DNA of 30,382 nt from a virus: positions 1-30,382 of the IMG/VR virus record IMGVR_UViG_3300048588_001026, one strand, 5' to 3'. Shown one piece after another: positions 1 to 8,436 of the stretch. The stretch's first letter is position 1; every line of letters starts with the position of its first letter. The notes under the pieces are model-generated. The model was not told the origin of the DNA. It did no database searches and was given only the letters and a program-made list of their open reading frames with translations. The position numbers and the translations under genes were made by a program.

Positions 1-415
1 GTGAGAAGTGCTCGATGAGATCCTTGAGCAGCGCATCGGACAGGCGATCCTTGTTCGACCACTGGGCATCGCCGAACACGCCGTACAAGGTCTCCGGGTT
101 CGCGCGCTCGATCTCGCGCATGGCGTGCTGCAAGCCCGTCCCGACATTGCTGGCCTTGGTGCGGACGTCGTTCCAGTGGCAGTTCTCGGGGATCTGGAAA
201 CGATGCGACTCCGGGAACCAGGCCAGCTGCTCGTCCCCGGTCTCGTCAATGATCTCCTGGTACTCGTCGTCCCAGACATCGCAGATGCGTTTGAAGAATA
301 GCAGCGGGAAGATGTAGGTCTTGAAATCGGCCGCATCCACCGGGCCGCGCAGGATGTTGGCGGATTCCCATAGGTGAGCTTCGAGCTGGCTGAGGGTTGT
401 TTGCTGGTCGCTCAA
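1..415 (-). CDS. hsdM: Type I restriction-modification DNA methyltransferase subunit M, N-terminal part (cut by window edge)
   Basis: The minus strand reads an N-terminal HsdM helical domain of about 138 residues before the window edge. Recognisable are LWESANILRGPVDAAD and then YIFPLLFFKRICDVW, the classic start of type I M subunits. HsdM binds S-adenosylmethionine and, with HsdS, methylates adenines in a bipartite target; with HsdR it forms the restriction complex. The catalytic SAM-binding and NPPF motifs would lie beyond the left edge, so activity cannot be judged. I choose the TTG at 415 because AAGGA sits about five bases upstream and an in-frame TAA lies ten codons upstream, with no ATG between. 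hsdS and hsdR, if present, should follow to the left. The gene points away from the large helicase gene, so the two are divergent. Confidence 0.93.
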   Translation of the reverse strand, partial: MSDQQTTLSQLEAHLWESANILRGPVDAADFKTYIFPLLFFKRICDVWDDEYQEIIDETGDEQLAWFPESHRFQIPENCHWNDVRTKASNVGTGLQHAMREIERANPETLYGVFGDAQWSNKDRLSDALLKDLIEHFS

Positions 416-1152
416 AAGCGTTCCTTGGTCATCGATGCGTTACGGCTACGACTCTCTTCGGCCTTCTTCGGTCCCGGACGTTGGCGGGCCTCTCTTCGTT
501 CCGAGCAGCGAGTGCGAATTACCTCATTGGGCCAGCAAATTCCAAAGCATGAGACCGTGGTCAGTGCGGAAATAGTCGGGGCGCATCAAGTGGACTTGCA
601 GCGGCGCACTGGAGGCGGGCCTGTCTAACATCGTCCTTCCCATGTCTTACACTGTCGGGCGAAGGCCCAACAGTGAGGACGGCTCCGCTACGGACCCACT
701 TTCGAACCTCCAGCGAGTTGCTGATCGGCCCAGCGATTTCTCTCCAACACCGTTCGCTCAGTATTGCTGAGACGAGCGACCACCGCAGCCGGAACCTGCA
801 ACTAGCCACAACTAAACGTCTAGCGCTCCGTGCGGTTGCCCTGACGATCTTTGGTTACGCACCCCTGACCGCCTCAGACGCCATCATTGCAATGCGAGCC
901 CAGATGAGGACTATCCCCACAACTGGCTGCCGCACCGCTACTAGCGCCCACTTGTTGACATTACCGTCGAGCCCCCGCGTTGCGCACCCGGCCCAGTCGC
1001 CGGGCGACCTTCTCGCCGAATGATGCGTTACCCTGCTGCTGCCGACGTGGGACCAGCGCCGAGCGCAAACCTGCAAACGATGTCGTTGCCAGGTCGAGAC
1101 TGTGACATCGGCGAAGAGCCGCGTTGGAGACCAAACAGAGAGGTGAGACGCA
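416..1152. other. 737-base gene-free region between hsdM and the helicase gene
   Basis: No convincing gene is seen here on either strand. The open frames are short, arginine- and serine-rich and look like non-coding GC-rich DNA. The region must hold the divergent promoters for hsdM and the helicase gene, but I see no good paired -35/-10 hexamers. The clearest structure is the hairpin at 650-675. The helicase gene start at 1153 is supported by AGAGGTGAG about five bases upstream. Confidence 0.5.
650..675. repeat. Inverted repeat / hairpin in the divergent intergenic region
   Basis: CACTGTCGGGC and GCCCAACAGTG can pair as an 11-bp stem with one internal C-A mismatch around a GAAG loop. There is no T-tract on either side, so it is not a standard intrinsic terminator. 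GTCTAACA lies a few bases upstream (about 623) and a second partly symmetric stretch (GGCTCCGC/TACGGACC) follows. It could be a dispersed REP-like or degenerate cassette-recombination element; that is a guess. Confidence 0.4.
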
Positions 1153-4100
1153 ATGGAGCAAGATGCCTCAAAGGATGCTCTCGATCCGCCATCGGCGAAT
1201 CTGAAGATCGAGGTGACGCTTGTTGCCAAGCTGAACCTGGCAGATTTCCAGAATTCGGTCCCCTTGCTCAGGGAACTGGTGATCGCCAACGAATCCGCTT
1301 CCGTTTTCGCCGACATCGAGATCCGGATCAGCGCAACGCCGGCATTCTTGAAGCCAAAGACCTGGCGTCTGGACGAAATAGCCGCCGGTGTTCGCTGCAG
1401 AATCTCAGACCTTGATGTGCAGCTGGACGGGAGTGTGCTCGCACGCCTGACCGAGGCTGAACAAGCGACGGTGTGCCTGACGCTGCATCATCGCGGCAAA
1501 GGGGCAACTGAGCTGGCCCGCCGCGAGTGCGTAGTCGAGCTGTTGCCTCGTAATCAATGGGGCGGCATCGGGCATATGCCGGACCTGGTTGCGGCATTCG
1601 TGCAACCCAACGACCCTGCAGTCGATCGCGTGCTCAAGCGCGCGGCTGAGATCCTGCGGCAGAACGGCAAGATGCCGGCGCTCGATGGCTACAGCGGTGG
1701 CAGCAAGCGGGCTTGGGAGCTGATGTCCGGCATCTGGAGCGCGGTAGCGGCGATGCGCCTGGACTACGCCCTTCCTCCAGCGAGTTTTGAGCACGCTGGC
1801 CAGAAGGTCAGAGGCCCCGGACAGATCGAAGAAAGCGGACTCGCCACCTGTCTTGATCTGGCGCTGCTGTTCAGCGCGGCAATCGAGCAGGCGGGCCTTA
1901 ACCCGGTCGTCGTCTTCACCAAGGGGCACGCATTTGCGGGCGTGTGGCTGCGAGCGGAGGAGTTCTCGAATACGGTAGTTGATGACGTCACTGCACTGCG
2001 CAAGCGCATCAAACTCCAAGAACTGGTGCTGTTCGAGACGACGCTGGTCACGCAACAGCCTGCGCCAGGGTTTTCCTATGCGAGCCAACTTGGCGCGCAG
2101 CAGGTTGCAGATGAGAAAGATGAGGCGTTCGAGCTGGCTGTCGACATTCGCCGGGCACGCCTTCAGCGCATCAAGCCCCTCGCGGCGGCGGAAGCGCCAG
2201 CGACCACGACTGCGCCTCAGGCGACGGATCCGCCTGTGGTCCCCTTTGACGAAGCACCTGATCTCACCGAGACCGAGGTACGTGCCGATCCGGCAACACT
2301 GAATCCCAAGGATCGACTGGCGCGCTGGCAGCGCAAGTTGCTGGACTTGTCGCTGCGGAACAATCTTCTGAACTTCAAATCGAGCAAACAGAATCTGAAG
2401 ATCGAAGCGCCGGACGCTGGCCTTCTTGAAGACACCCTTTCCGAAGGACAGGCCCTGAAGATTCTTGCTCGCCCGGATCTGATGGATGGTGCCGATCCCA
2501 GGAATCGAGCGCTCTATGAGAGTCGTGAGCGGGAGGACGTGCGGCGCAATCATGCTCTCGACGCGCTGAAACGACGCGAGATCTATGTTGGCCTGCAGCC
2601 CGCCGAGTTGGAATCGAGGCTGGTCCAACTTTTCCGGTCAGCGCGAATGACTTTGCAGGAGGGCGGAGCCAACACGCTCTACCTGGCGCTGGGATTCTTG
2701 TCCTGGACTCGCGATGGCAAGGCCGAACAAAAATACCGTGCGCCGCTCGTCCTGATTCCGGTAACTCTGAGTCGGCGAAGTGTTCGATCCGGCTTCACGC
2801 TCACCCTTCACGATGACGAGCCCCGCTTCAATCCAACCCTGGTGGAGATGCTGCGCCAGGATTTCAAGCTCAATCTCGGCGTCGCCGAGGGCGAACTGCC
2901 CAGGGACGACTCCGGCCTCGACTTGCGAACCATTTGGGATACGGTGTCCCGAGCGATCAAGGACATCAAAGGCTGGGAGATTTCGGAAGAAGTCACGTTG
3001 GCGATGTTCTCGTTCGCCAAGTATCTGATGTGGAAGGATCTGACCGAGCGCACCGATCAGTTGCGCGAAAACCCGGTGGTCAGGCATCTGATCGACACGC
3101 CGAGGGAGCCCTATCCCCACGGCGTGGCCTTCCCGAATCCGAGGCGACTCGATCAGGACTTCACGCCGGAACAGACCTTCTGCCCCTTACCGGCGGACTC
3201 GTCGCAGTTGTCGGCCGTCATGGCAGCGGCGCGAGGCAAAGACTTCGTGTTGATCGGACCGCCGGGGACGGGCAAGAGCCAGACCATATCCAACGTGATT
3301 GCTCAGTGCCTCGCCGAAGGGAAGCGAGTTCTGTTCGTTTCCGAGAAGATCGCGGCGCTCGACGTCGTGTATCGCCGCTTGCGCGAAGTGGGACTGGGCG
3401 ACTTCTGCCTTGAATTGCATTCGAACAAGGCGCGCAAGCTGGATGTGCTCGCGCAGTTGCAGAAGTCCTGGGAGTCCAAGGGCGAAGTCGATGCATCCGC
3501 TTGGCGCGCGGAGGCGCAACGTTTGAAACGCATGCGCGATGACCTGAATGTCTATGTCGAACGGCTACACCTTCGCCATGCGAACGGCATCAGCATTTTC
3601 GACGCCATCGGTCGCGTTGTGGCCGCCGACAGCTCCTTCGCGCCGACGCTAAGCTGGTCGTCGCCAAGTGATCACGACTCGTCGTTGATGGAAGCCATGC
3701 GTGATGTCGTCGATCGCCTTGGCGTGAATGCGCTAGCGGTGGGCCACCAAAGCCTGCTGGCGCATCCGTTGGCGGCAGTGGGCAGTTGCGAGTGGTCGCC
3801 CACGTGGCAGCAGACCGTCGTCCAGTGCGCTCGCGATCTGATCTCGGCGGCGCGTCAGGTGGATTCCACTTATCGAGGGTTTCTGAATGCGTCTGGGCTT
3901 CCGCAGATTCCTGCGACCCGCCGTGCGAGAGGCGCGATCAGTGTATTGGCGCGGACATTGCCACATGCCGCGGGGCGAGATTGGCGGTTCGTCGTTCGGG
4001 ACGATGCACAGGCTATTGTCGATCGCCTCAAAGCAGGGGCGGAACTGCTGCGGCAACACGCCGCACTATGCGGACAGCTCTCGCCTGCTTGGACAGAGTC

Positions 4101-7100
4101 CATCGCTGGCGCTTGTCGCCGCGGCTTGGCGTTGCTTGAGAAGCGGCGGAGTGTTCACGCCGAATTGGCTCCTTCCTGGCCCCCCGGTGTTATTGCCGAT
4201 CTCAGAAAGGGTCTGGGGTTGCTCGACTCGCTCGCGCAAACAGCCGGTCGTATGTCCGCCAAGTACAGCGATGTCGTCGAACAGATCAACGTTCATCAAC
4301 TGCAGCGCGAATGGACCAAGGCCGAAAAGGCCATGTGGCCAATTTCTTGGCTTGGGAAGCGCAAAGTGCGGTCGACGCTCGAAGCAGCAGTCGTCGGCAG
4401 CGGGGAACCAGACGTCGCCAGCGACCTTCAGGCATTGGTAGACATCCGGCAGTTGCGCGCGGAGATCAGCAAGTTCGATCCGGGCGTACAGACTGCCGGG
4501 ATGTGGGATGGTCTGAAGACACGCAAGGAACTCGCGAATGCGTGCTTGAAGTTCCAGTTTGCACTCGACGCAGCCCGCCACGAGCGACCCTGGCAAGACC
4601 ATGGGCTGGAAGCCATCGCCGACGGTCACTGCGGTGAGCGCCTTGCCGCAGACTTGGCGCGGATGCGCGCAATTAGAGCGCTCGACGCAGAGATTGAGAA
4701 ACTGGGTCCGTTGGCGCAGGCAACCGGTGGCCTTTGGGCGGGACTCGCGACGGATAGCGCGCGTCTGGCGGCCGCACTGAGCTTTCATTCAGCGCTGCAG
4801 GGAATCCGCGAGCAAGGACCGCTGGTGGGAGACCACCAGAGCGTGGCAGATGGCGATTGCGGAACGTCGCTGCAGGCTGACCTGCGAACTATTCGGCAGC
4901 GCGAATCTGTAGAGCGCAGCATTGCCGCGCTCGAAGATCTTTCTGCTCTCACGGGTGGTTTGTGGCGCGGAGTTGGAACCAATCCAGGCGCGATCGACAC
5001 GGCGCTCAAGTTCCATGCGTACATTTCTGCTGCCGTTGCGGGCCTCACCAGCGAACCGCCGCTCCTGTCGGACATCAAGGCAGCCCTCGATCATCTTCTT
5101 GAACCGAACGACACCCGCTTGGGACCAGCCGGATCGGTTCGCTCAACAGGGCAGGCCTACGTCGACGCACTGAACGTGTTCCAGCCGAAAGTTGATTTGC
5201 TCGCCGCAGCTGGCGAGTTCACTGAAGCATCGAAATTGCGCTTCAATGAGATTGCGATCAGCGAGCTGACGGATAGCTGCAAGGGAATCGAAGCATCCGA
5301 ACCGCGAATGAACGCTTGGTGCGCCTGGCGCAAGGTTCGACAGCAAGCGGTCGCGCTCGGACTGTCGCCTTTGGTGCTGGGGCTCGAGAACGGTGCCATC
5401 GCCCCCGATCATGTGCGGCCAGCTTTCGAGGTTGCATATTGCCGATGGTGGTTGAATGCCGTCGTCGACCGTGAGCCGATCATTCGATCGTTCGTGTCCG
5501 CTGAGCACGAAAAGCGCATCCACGACCTTCGAGCGCTCGAGGGGCGGTATACGCGTCTCACGCAGGCGTGGGTTCGGGCGTCGCTATGCGGAAACCTGCC
5601 TGATCAAGACTCGGTGGCTCGCAGCTCCGAGTGGGGAATTCTTCGACACGAGATGAGCAAGAAGAAGCGGCACATGCCACTTCGCGAACTCATGAAGAGC
5701 ATCCCATCGGCGCTGACGAAATTGACGCCGTGCTTGCTGATGAGCCCACTATCGATAGCGCAGTACTTGAGCGCTGACGCGAGCGCCTTTGATGTGGTGG
5801 TGTTCGACGAGGCCTCCCAGATCCCTGTATGGGACGCCATCGGTGCTATCGCCCGTGGCAAGCAAGTGGTGATGGTCGGTGATCCTAAGCAGTTGCCACC
5901 GACCAATTTCTTCGATCGAGCGGAATCGGCGGCCGATGAGGAGGACGTCGAAGGGGACCTGGAGAGCATTCTTGACGAATGCCTGGGCGCCAACCTGCCC
6001 ACCATGAACTTGGCTTGGCACTATCGCAGCCGCAACGAAAGCTTGATCGCGTTTTCGAACCATCGCTATTACGGCGGCTCGCTGGTGACTTTCCCGTCAC
6101 CAATGACCGAGGACCGCGCCGTGAGCTTCCACTATGTGCCGGGCACCTATGAGAAGGGCGGCGCGCGCATCAACAAGGCTGAAGCCAAGGCTGTCGTCGC
6201 GGACATCATCGAGCGGTTGAGGATGCCGGGATTCCGGGAATCGAAACTGACGATCGGCGTTGTCACGTTTAACGCCGAACAGCAGGGGCTGATTGAGGAC
6301 CTGCTGGACGAGGAGCGGCGACGCGATCCCTCCATCGAGCCGTTGTTCGCAGAAGTTGAGCTGGAACCCTTGTTCGTCAAGAACCTTGAGAGCGTTCAGG
6401 GCGACGAGCGGGACATCATGTACTTCTCGATTACCTACGGGCCTGACCTGCACGGCGCAGTCTCGATGAACTTCGGGCCCTTGAATCGCGATGGAGGCGA
6501 GCGGCGATTGAATGTGGCCATCACGCGAGCACGGCACGAACTCAGGGTGTTTTCGAGCCTCAAACCGGAGCAGATGGACCTTGCGCGAACCCAGGCACTG
6601 GGTGTTCGTGATCTGAAGCATTTCCTGGACTTTGCTGATCGTGGTCCTCGGGCGCTGGCAGAAGCAACTCGGGCCAGCCAGGGTGATTTTGAGAGTCCCT
6701 TCGAAGAGGCGGTCGCTGCAGCACTCACTGCAAAGGGATGGGCTCTGCAAACCCAGATCGGCGCCTCCAAATTCCGCGTGGACCTCGCGGTTGTCCACCC
6801 CGATGCACAGGGGATCTACCTTGCAGGGGTCGAATGTGACGGAGCGACTTACCATCGCTCGGCGACTGCGCGCGATCGCGACATGCTTCGCGAGCAGGTG
6901 CTGCGAGGACTCGGCTGGGAAATCCTTCGTGTGTGGTCGACCGATTGGTGGGTCGACCGTGACAGCACGCTCAGGCGTCTTGACGAAAAGCTGCACGGGC
7001 TGCTCACTGATAGTCGCGCAAGGCGTGCGGCCGCTGCCGAGCAAGAAGCGGCTCGTCTGGCGGTTGCTGCTGCTCTGACCAAAGCTAGTGCGGAAGCCAC

Positions 7101-7770
7101 TGTCGAGCCTCCGCTGCCTCTGGCAGAGGGTGAGATTGGCGACGGAATCAATCAATCAGATGCGGTCCCGGGCAAGCCTGAGCAGCAGCGTGTTGCCATC
7201 GTCTCAGGCGTGGAATTGGAGTCCTACGCACGCAACACCAGCAGTGAGAAGTTGGAATCCTCTGCGACTTATCTTGAGGTGGACCCGGCGACGGCCGTCG
7301 CGGCTGTCGCGCCGGGCCAGTTCTTCGAACGCAGTTATGACACGGTGCTCCTCGAAATGATTCGGCACGTTGTCGAGAACGAAGGCCCAGTACTCGACGA
7401 CGTCCTGGCACGTCGCATTGCTCGCGCGCACGGTTGGCAAAAGACCGGCAGCCGGATTCAGGAAAGGGTCGAAGGACTTGCTGCGACGGCATTCCAAACA
7501 ACCACGGAGGACGTAGGCAAATTCTATTGGCCCACGTCGAAGGTCCCCGGCATTCCATTTGCATTTCGTCGTCCCGCAGATGACGCGGGGCGGGCACTCA
7601 ATGAGATCTGCATCCCGGAACTGGTAGCCCTTGCTCGCGAAGTGCTCGCCAGGGATCTAGGGGCTGACGCGGCAATCGTCGCGATGGCGAGAGACATTGG
7701 CTTGCAACGGCTCCGCGCTGCCAGTCGCGGGAGGCTTGAGCAAGCGATTGAGCTTGCCCGAAGCACTTGA
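1153..7770 (+). CDS. Giant transglutaminase-like / DUF4011 / SF1 helicase / Vsr-like nuclease / DUF3320 protein, probable defence protein
   Basis: A 2205-residue cytosolic multidomain protein. Residues 220-280 carry a transglutaminase-like patch: Cys233 (TCLD), His259 (GHAF) and Asp277/278. A DUF4011-type segment starts near 385 (LLDLSLRNNLLNF). The helicase core follows: Walker A GPPGTGKS at 702-709, DEASQ at 1552-1556, GDPKQLPP at 1576-1583, HYRS at 1623-1626, VQGDERD near 1748-1754 and NVAITRAR at 1787-1794. This is an Upf1/DNA2-like SF1 order with about 840 residues between motifs I and II. Residues 1846-1940 look like a PD-(D/E)XK nuclease of the Vsr/MTES_1575 type: FESPFEE, Asp1877, then Glu1894-Cys-Asp1896. 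A DUF3320-like region starts near 2057. This family is known from defence islands, often near restriction systems, which fits the divergent hsdM. The expected role is ATP-driven remodelling and cleavage of foreign nucleic acid; the real target is unknown. Start ATG has AGAGGTGAG upstream. The gene appears intact. Confidence 0.88.
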   Translation: MEQDASKDALDPPSANLKIEVTLVAKLNLADFQNSVPLLRELVIANESASVFADIEIRISATPAFLKPKTWRLDEIAAGVRCRISDLDVQLDGSVLARLTEAEQATVCLTLHHRGKGATELARRECVVELLPRNQWGGIGHMPDLVAAFVQPNDPAVDRVLKRAAEILRQNGKMPALDGYSGGSKRAWELMSGIWSAVAAMRLDYALPPASFEHAGQKVRGPGQIEESGLATCLDLALLFSAAIEQAGLNPVVVFTKGHAFAGVWLRAEEFSNTVVDDVTALRKRIKLQELVLFETTLVTQQPAPGFSYASQLGAQQVADEKDEAFELAVDIRRARLQRIKPLAAAEAPATTTAPQATDPPVVPFDEAPDLTETEVRADPATLNPKDRLARWQRKLLDLSLRNNLLNFKSSKQNLKIEAPDAGLLEDTLSEGQALKILARPDLMDGADPRNRALYESREREDVRRNHALDALKRREIYVGLQPAELESRLVQLFRSARMTLQEGGANTLYLALGFLSWTRDGKAEQKYRAPLVLIPVTLSRRSVRSGFTLTLHDDEPRFNPTLVEMLRQDFKLNLGVAEGELPRDDSGLDLRTIWDTVSRAIKDIKGWEISEEVTLAMFSFAKYLMWKDLTERTDQLRENPVVRHLIDTPREPYPHGVAFPNPRRLDQDFTPEQTFCPLPADSSQLSAVMAAARGKDFVLIGPPGTGKSQTISNVIAQCLAEGKRVLFVSEKIAALDVVYRRLREVGLGDFCLELHSNKARKLDVLAQLQKSWESKGEVDASAWRAEAQRLKRMRDDLNVYVERLHLRHANGISIFDAIGRVVAADSSFAPTLSWSSPSDHDSSLMEAMRDVVDRLGVNALAVGHQSLLAHPLAAVGSCEWSPTWQQTVVQCARDLISAARQVDSTYRGFLNASGLPQIPATRRARGAISVLARTLPHAAGRDWRFVVRDDAQAIVDRLKAGAELLRQHAALCGQLSPAWTESIAGACRRGLALLEKRRSVHAELAPSWPPGVIADLRKGLGLLDSLAQTAGRMSAKYSDVVEQINVHQLQREWTKAEKAMWPISWLGKRKVRSTLEAAVVGSGEPDVASDLQALVDIRQLRAEISKFDPGVQTAGMWDGLKTRKELANACLKFQFALDAARHERPWQDHGLEAIADGHCGERLAADLARMRAIRALDAEIEKLGPLAQATGGLWAGLATDSARLAAALSFHSALQGIREQGPLVGDHQSVADGDCGTSLQADLRTIRQRESVERSIAALEDLSALTGGLWRGVGTNPGAIDTALKFHAYISAAVAGLTSEPPLLSDIKAALDHLLEPNDTRLGPAGSVRSTGQAYVDALNVFQPKVDLLAAAGEFTEASKLRFNEIAISELTDSCKGIEASEPRMNAWCAWRKVRQQAVALGLSPLVLGLENGAIAPDHVRPAFEVAYCRWWLNAVVDREPIIRSFVSAEHEKRIHDLRALEGRYTRLTQAWVRASLCGNLPDQDSVARSSEWGILRHEMSKKKRHMPLRELMKSIPSALTKLTPCLLMSPLSIAQYLSADASAFDVVVFDEASQIPVWDAIGAIARGKQVVMVGDPKQLPPTNFFDRAESAADEEDVEGDLESILDECLGANLPTMNLAWHYRSRNESLIAFSNHRYYGGSLVTFPSPMTEDRAVSFHYVPGTYEKGGARINKAEAKAVVADIIERLRMPGFRESKLTIGVVTFNAEQQGLIEDLLDEERRRDPSIEPLFAEVELEPLFVKNLESVQGDERDIMYFSITYGPDLHGAVSMNFGPLNRDGGERRLNVAITRARHELRVFSSLKPEQMDLARTQALGVRDLKHFLDFADRGPRALAEATRASQGDFESPFEEAVAAALTAKGWALQTQIGASKFRVDLAVVHPDAQGIYLAGVECDGATYHRSATARDRDMLREQVLRGLGWEILRVWSTDWWVDRDSTLRRLDEKLHGLLTDSRARRAAAAEQEAARLAVAAALTKASAEATVEPPLPLAEGEIGDGINQSDAVPGKPEQQRVAIVSGVELESYARNTSSEKLESSATYLEVDPATAVAAVAPGQFFERSYDTVLLEMIRHVVENEGPVLDDVLARRIARAHGWQKTGSRIQERVEGLAATAFQTTTEDVGKFYWPTSKVPGIPFAFRRPADDAGRALNEICIPELVALAREVLARDLGADAAIVAMARDIGLQRLRAASRGRLEQAIELARST
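4441..5130 (+). repeat. Three-copy tandem protein repeat (about 77 residues) inside the helicase insertion
   Basis: At protein level, residues about 1097-1172, 1173-1249 and 1250-1326 align as successive units. Each begins with a short helical stretch (RQLRAEI, RALDAEI, SVERSIA), then a GMW/GLW motif with Trp at 1118, 1195 and 1271, then a helix such as LKFQFAL, LSFHSAL or LKFHAYI. Copies 1 and 2 share an ADG(H/D)CG element that copy 3 lacks. Trp spacings are 77 and 76 residues. DNA identity is low, so the duplication is old. Confidence 0.7.
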
Positions 7771-7780
7771 ATCGAGCAGC

Positions 7781-7804
7781 CCCGGCAGCCGGCAAGCTGC
7801 CGGG
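7781..7804 (+). terminator. GC-rich hairpin just after the helicase gene, possible terminator
   Basis: CCCGGCAGC and GCTGCCGGG form a perfect 9-bp stem around CGGCAA, starting ten bases after the TGA of the helicase gene. No T-run follows, so efficient intrinsic termination is uncertain. The helicase transcript and the phage late transcript converge here. The remaining bases to 7938 hold no gene I can support and are where the phage or prophage end would be expected. Confidence 0.45.
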
Positions 7805-7938
7805 AGGCAAGGTGCAACCCTGGCAACCGTGGCGGACATGGGTGCCCTGGGCGCCGGTGACTCAGAGCATCCTCGCCAGCCAAGCTCTTCCAAACGGTTC
7901 CGTATCAAGCGTTGCGATGCAGCCAAGCCAAGCGTCGA

Positions 7939-8436
7939 TTACTGGGTGGTGGATGCCATCTCCCTGACCCACGTTTGCAGCGCCCTCAGTTGCTCCGCCG
8001 TCTCGTGGCAGGTCTGGTAGTTGGTGGCAACAGTCCCGGCGACGGTAGAGAGCGCAATGTCTGCGGCGGCCGCATCAGTATTTCGGGCGGGCTCGGGCAG
8101 TGCACCGGCGGCCGCAGCGTCGTGCAGGCGCACAAAGCCAAGGTTGATAGTGCAAGCAGCATCGGCTTGTACGGGCACATAGACGGGTATCTCCTTGATG
8201 ATGGTGTCGCCCTTTTCGCGGACGACACGAACGCGGTCGACGTACTGGGTGACGACCTTGACGGTGGCTTGTGCCTGCTCCTCGCGGACAGCGGTGGCCT
8301 GCTGAGCTTGTTGCTTGACGGCGGCATCCCACTGCGCTTGAACGTGGCCCGCGCCCTTGACCCAGCCGAAGCCGACCAGGGTGAGGCCGAGCGCCGCCAA
8401 GGCCAGCAGCCGGTACGTCCACGGAATCACGCTCAC
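7939..8436 (-). CDS. i-spanin (Rz-like inner-membrane spanin)
   Basis: A 165-residue protein with a short cytoplasmic start, one N-terminal membrane segment (about residues 9-26, LLALAALGLTLVGFGWV), then a Gln/Ala-rich helical stretch typical of the periplasmic coiled coil of Rz-type spanins. Two cysteines occur in the C-terminal half. Together with the o-spanin it would fuse inner and outer membranes in the last step of lysis. The GTG start at 8436 has GGGGAGG upstream and overlaps the endolysin stop by four bases (GTGA), indicating translational coupling. A GTG 18 bases further upstream is a weaker alternative. A complete o-spanin frame lies inside it. The family is fast-evolving; assignment rests on topology, position and the nested partner. 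Confidence 0.82.
   Translation of the reverse strand: MSVIPWTYRLLALAALGLTLVGFGWVKGAGHVQAQWDAAVKQQAQQATAVREEQAQATVKVVTQYVDRVRVVREKGDTIIKEIPVYVPVQADAACTINLGFVRLHDAAAAGALPEPARNTDAAAADIALSTVAGTVATNYQTCHETAEQLRALQTWVREMASTTQ
7986..8180 (-). CDS. o-spanin (Rz1-like outer-membrane lipoprotein), fully embedded in the i-spanin gene
   Basis: A 64-residue reading frame in the +1 frame inside the i-spanin gene. It begins MCPYKPMLLALSTLALCAC, a lipoprotein signal with lipobox Leu16-Cys-Ala-Cys19. The predicted mature part is 46 residues with 12 prolines (RPP, CPSPPE, MRPP, LPP), exactly the character of Rz1 proteins. The ATG at 8180 has AAGGAG about ten bases upstream; an internal ATG at 8162 is the alternative. 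The mature lipoprotein would sit in the inner leaflet of the outer membrane and meet the i-spanin across the periplasm. The complete embedding repeats the lambda Rz/Rz1 arrangement. Automatic annotation usually misses such genes. Confidence 0.85.
   Translation of the reverse strand: MCPYKPMLLALSTLALCACTTLRPPVHCPSPPEILMRPPQTLRSLPSPGLLPPTTRPATRRRSN

Noticed and set aside
561-1316. Short open frames in the hsdM-helicase spacer on both strands
   Set aside because: Arg/Ser/Ala-rich, with no good ribosome sites and no recognisable features; the plus-strand helicase start accounts for the right end.
1405-2628. Open frame of 407 codons on the minus strand opposite the helicase gene
   Set aside because: Antisense to the conserved N-terminal and DUF4011 region; composition is non-protein-like and no start context exists.
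6097-7155. Open frame of 352 codons opposite the helicase/nuclease domains
   Set aside because: It covers helicase motifs and nuclease residues on the other strand; no ribosome site and no recognisable domain.
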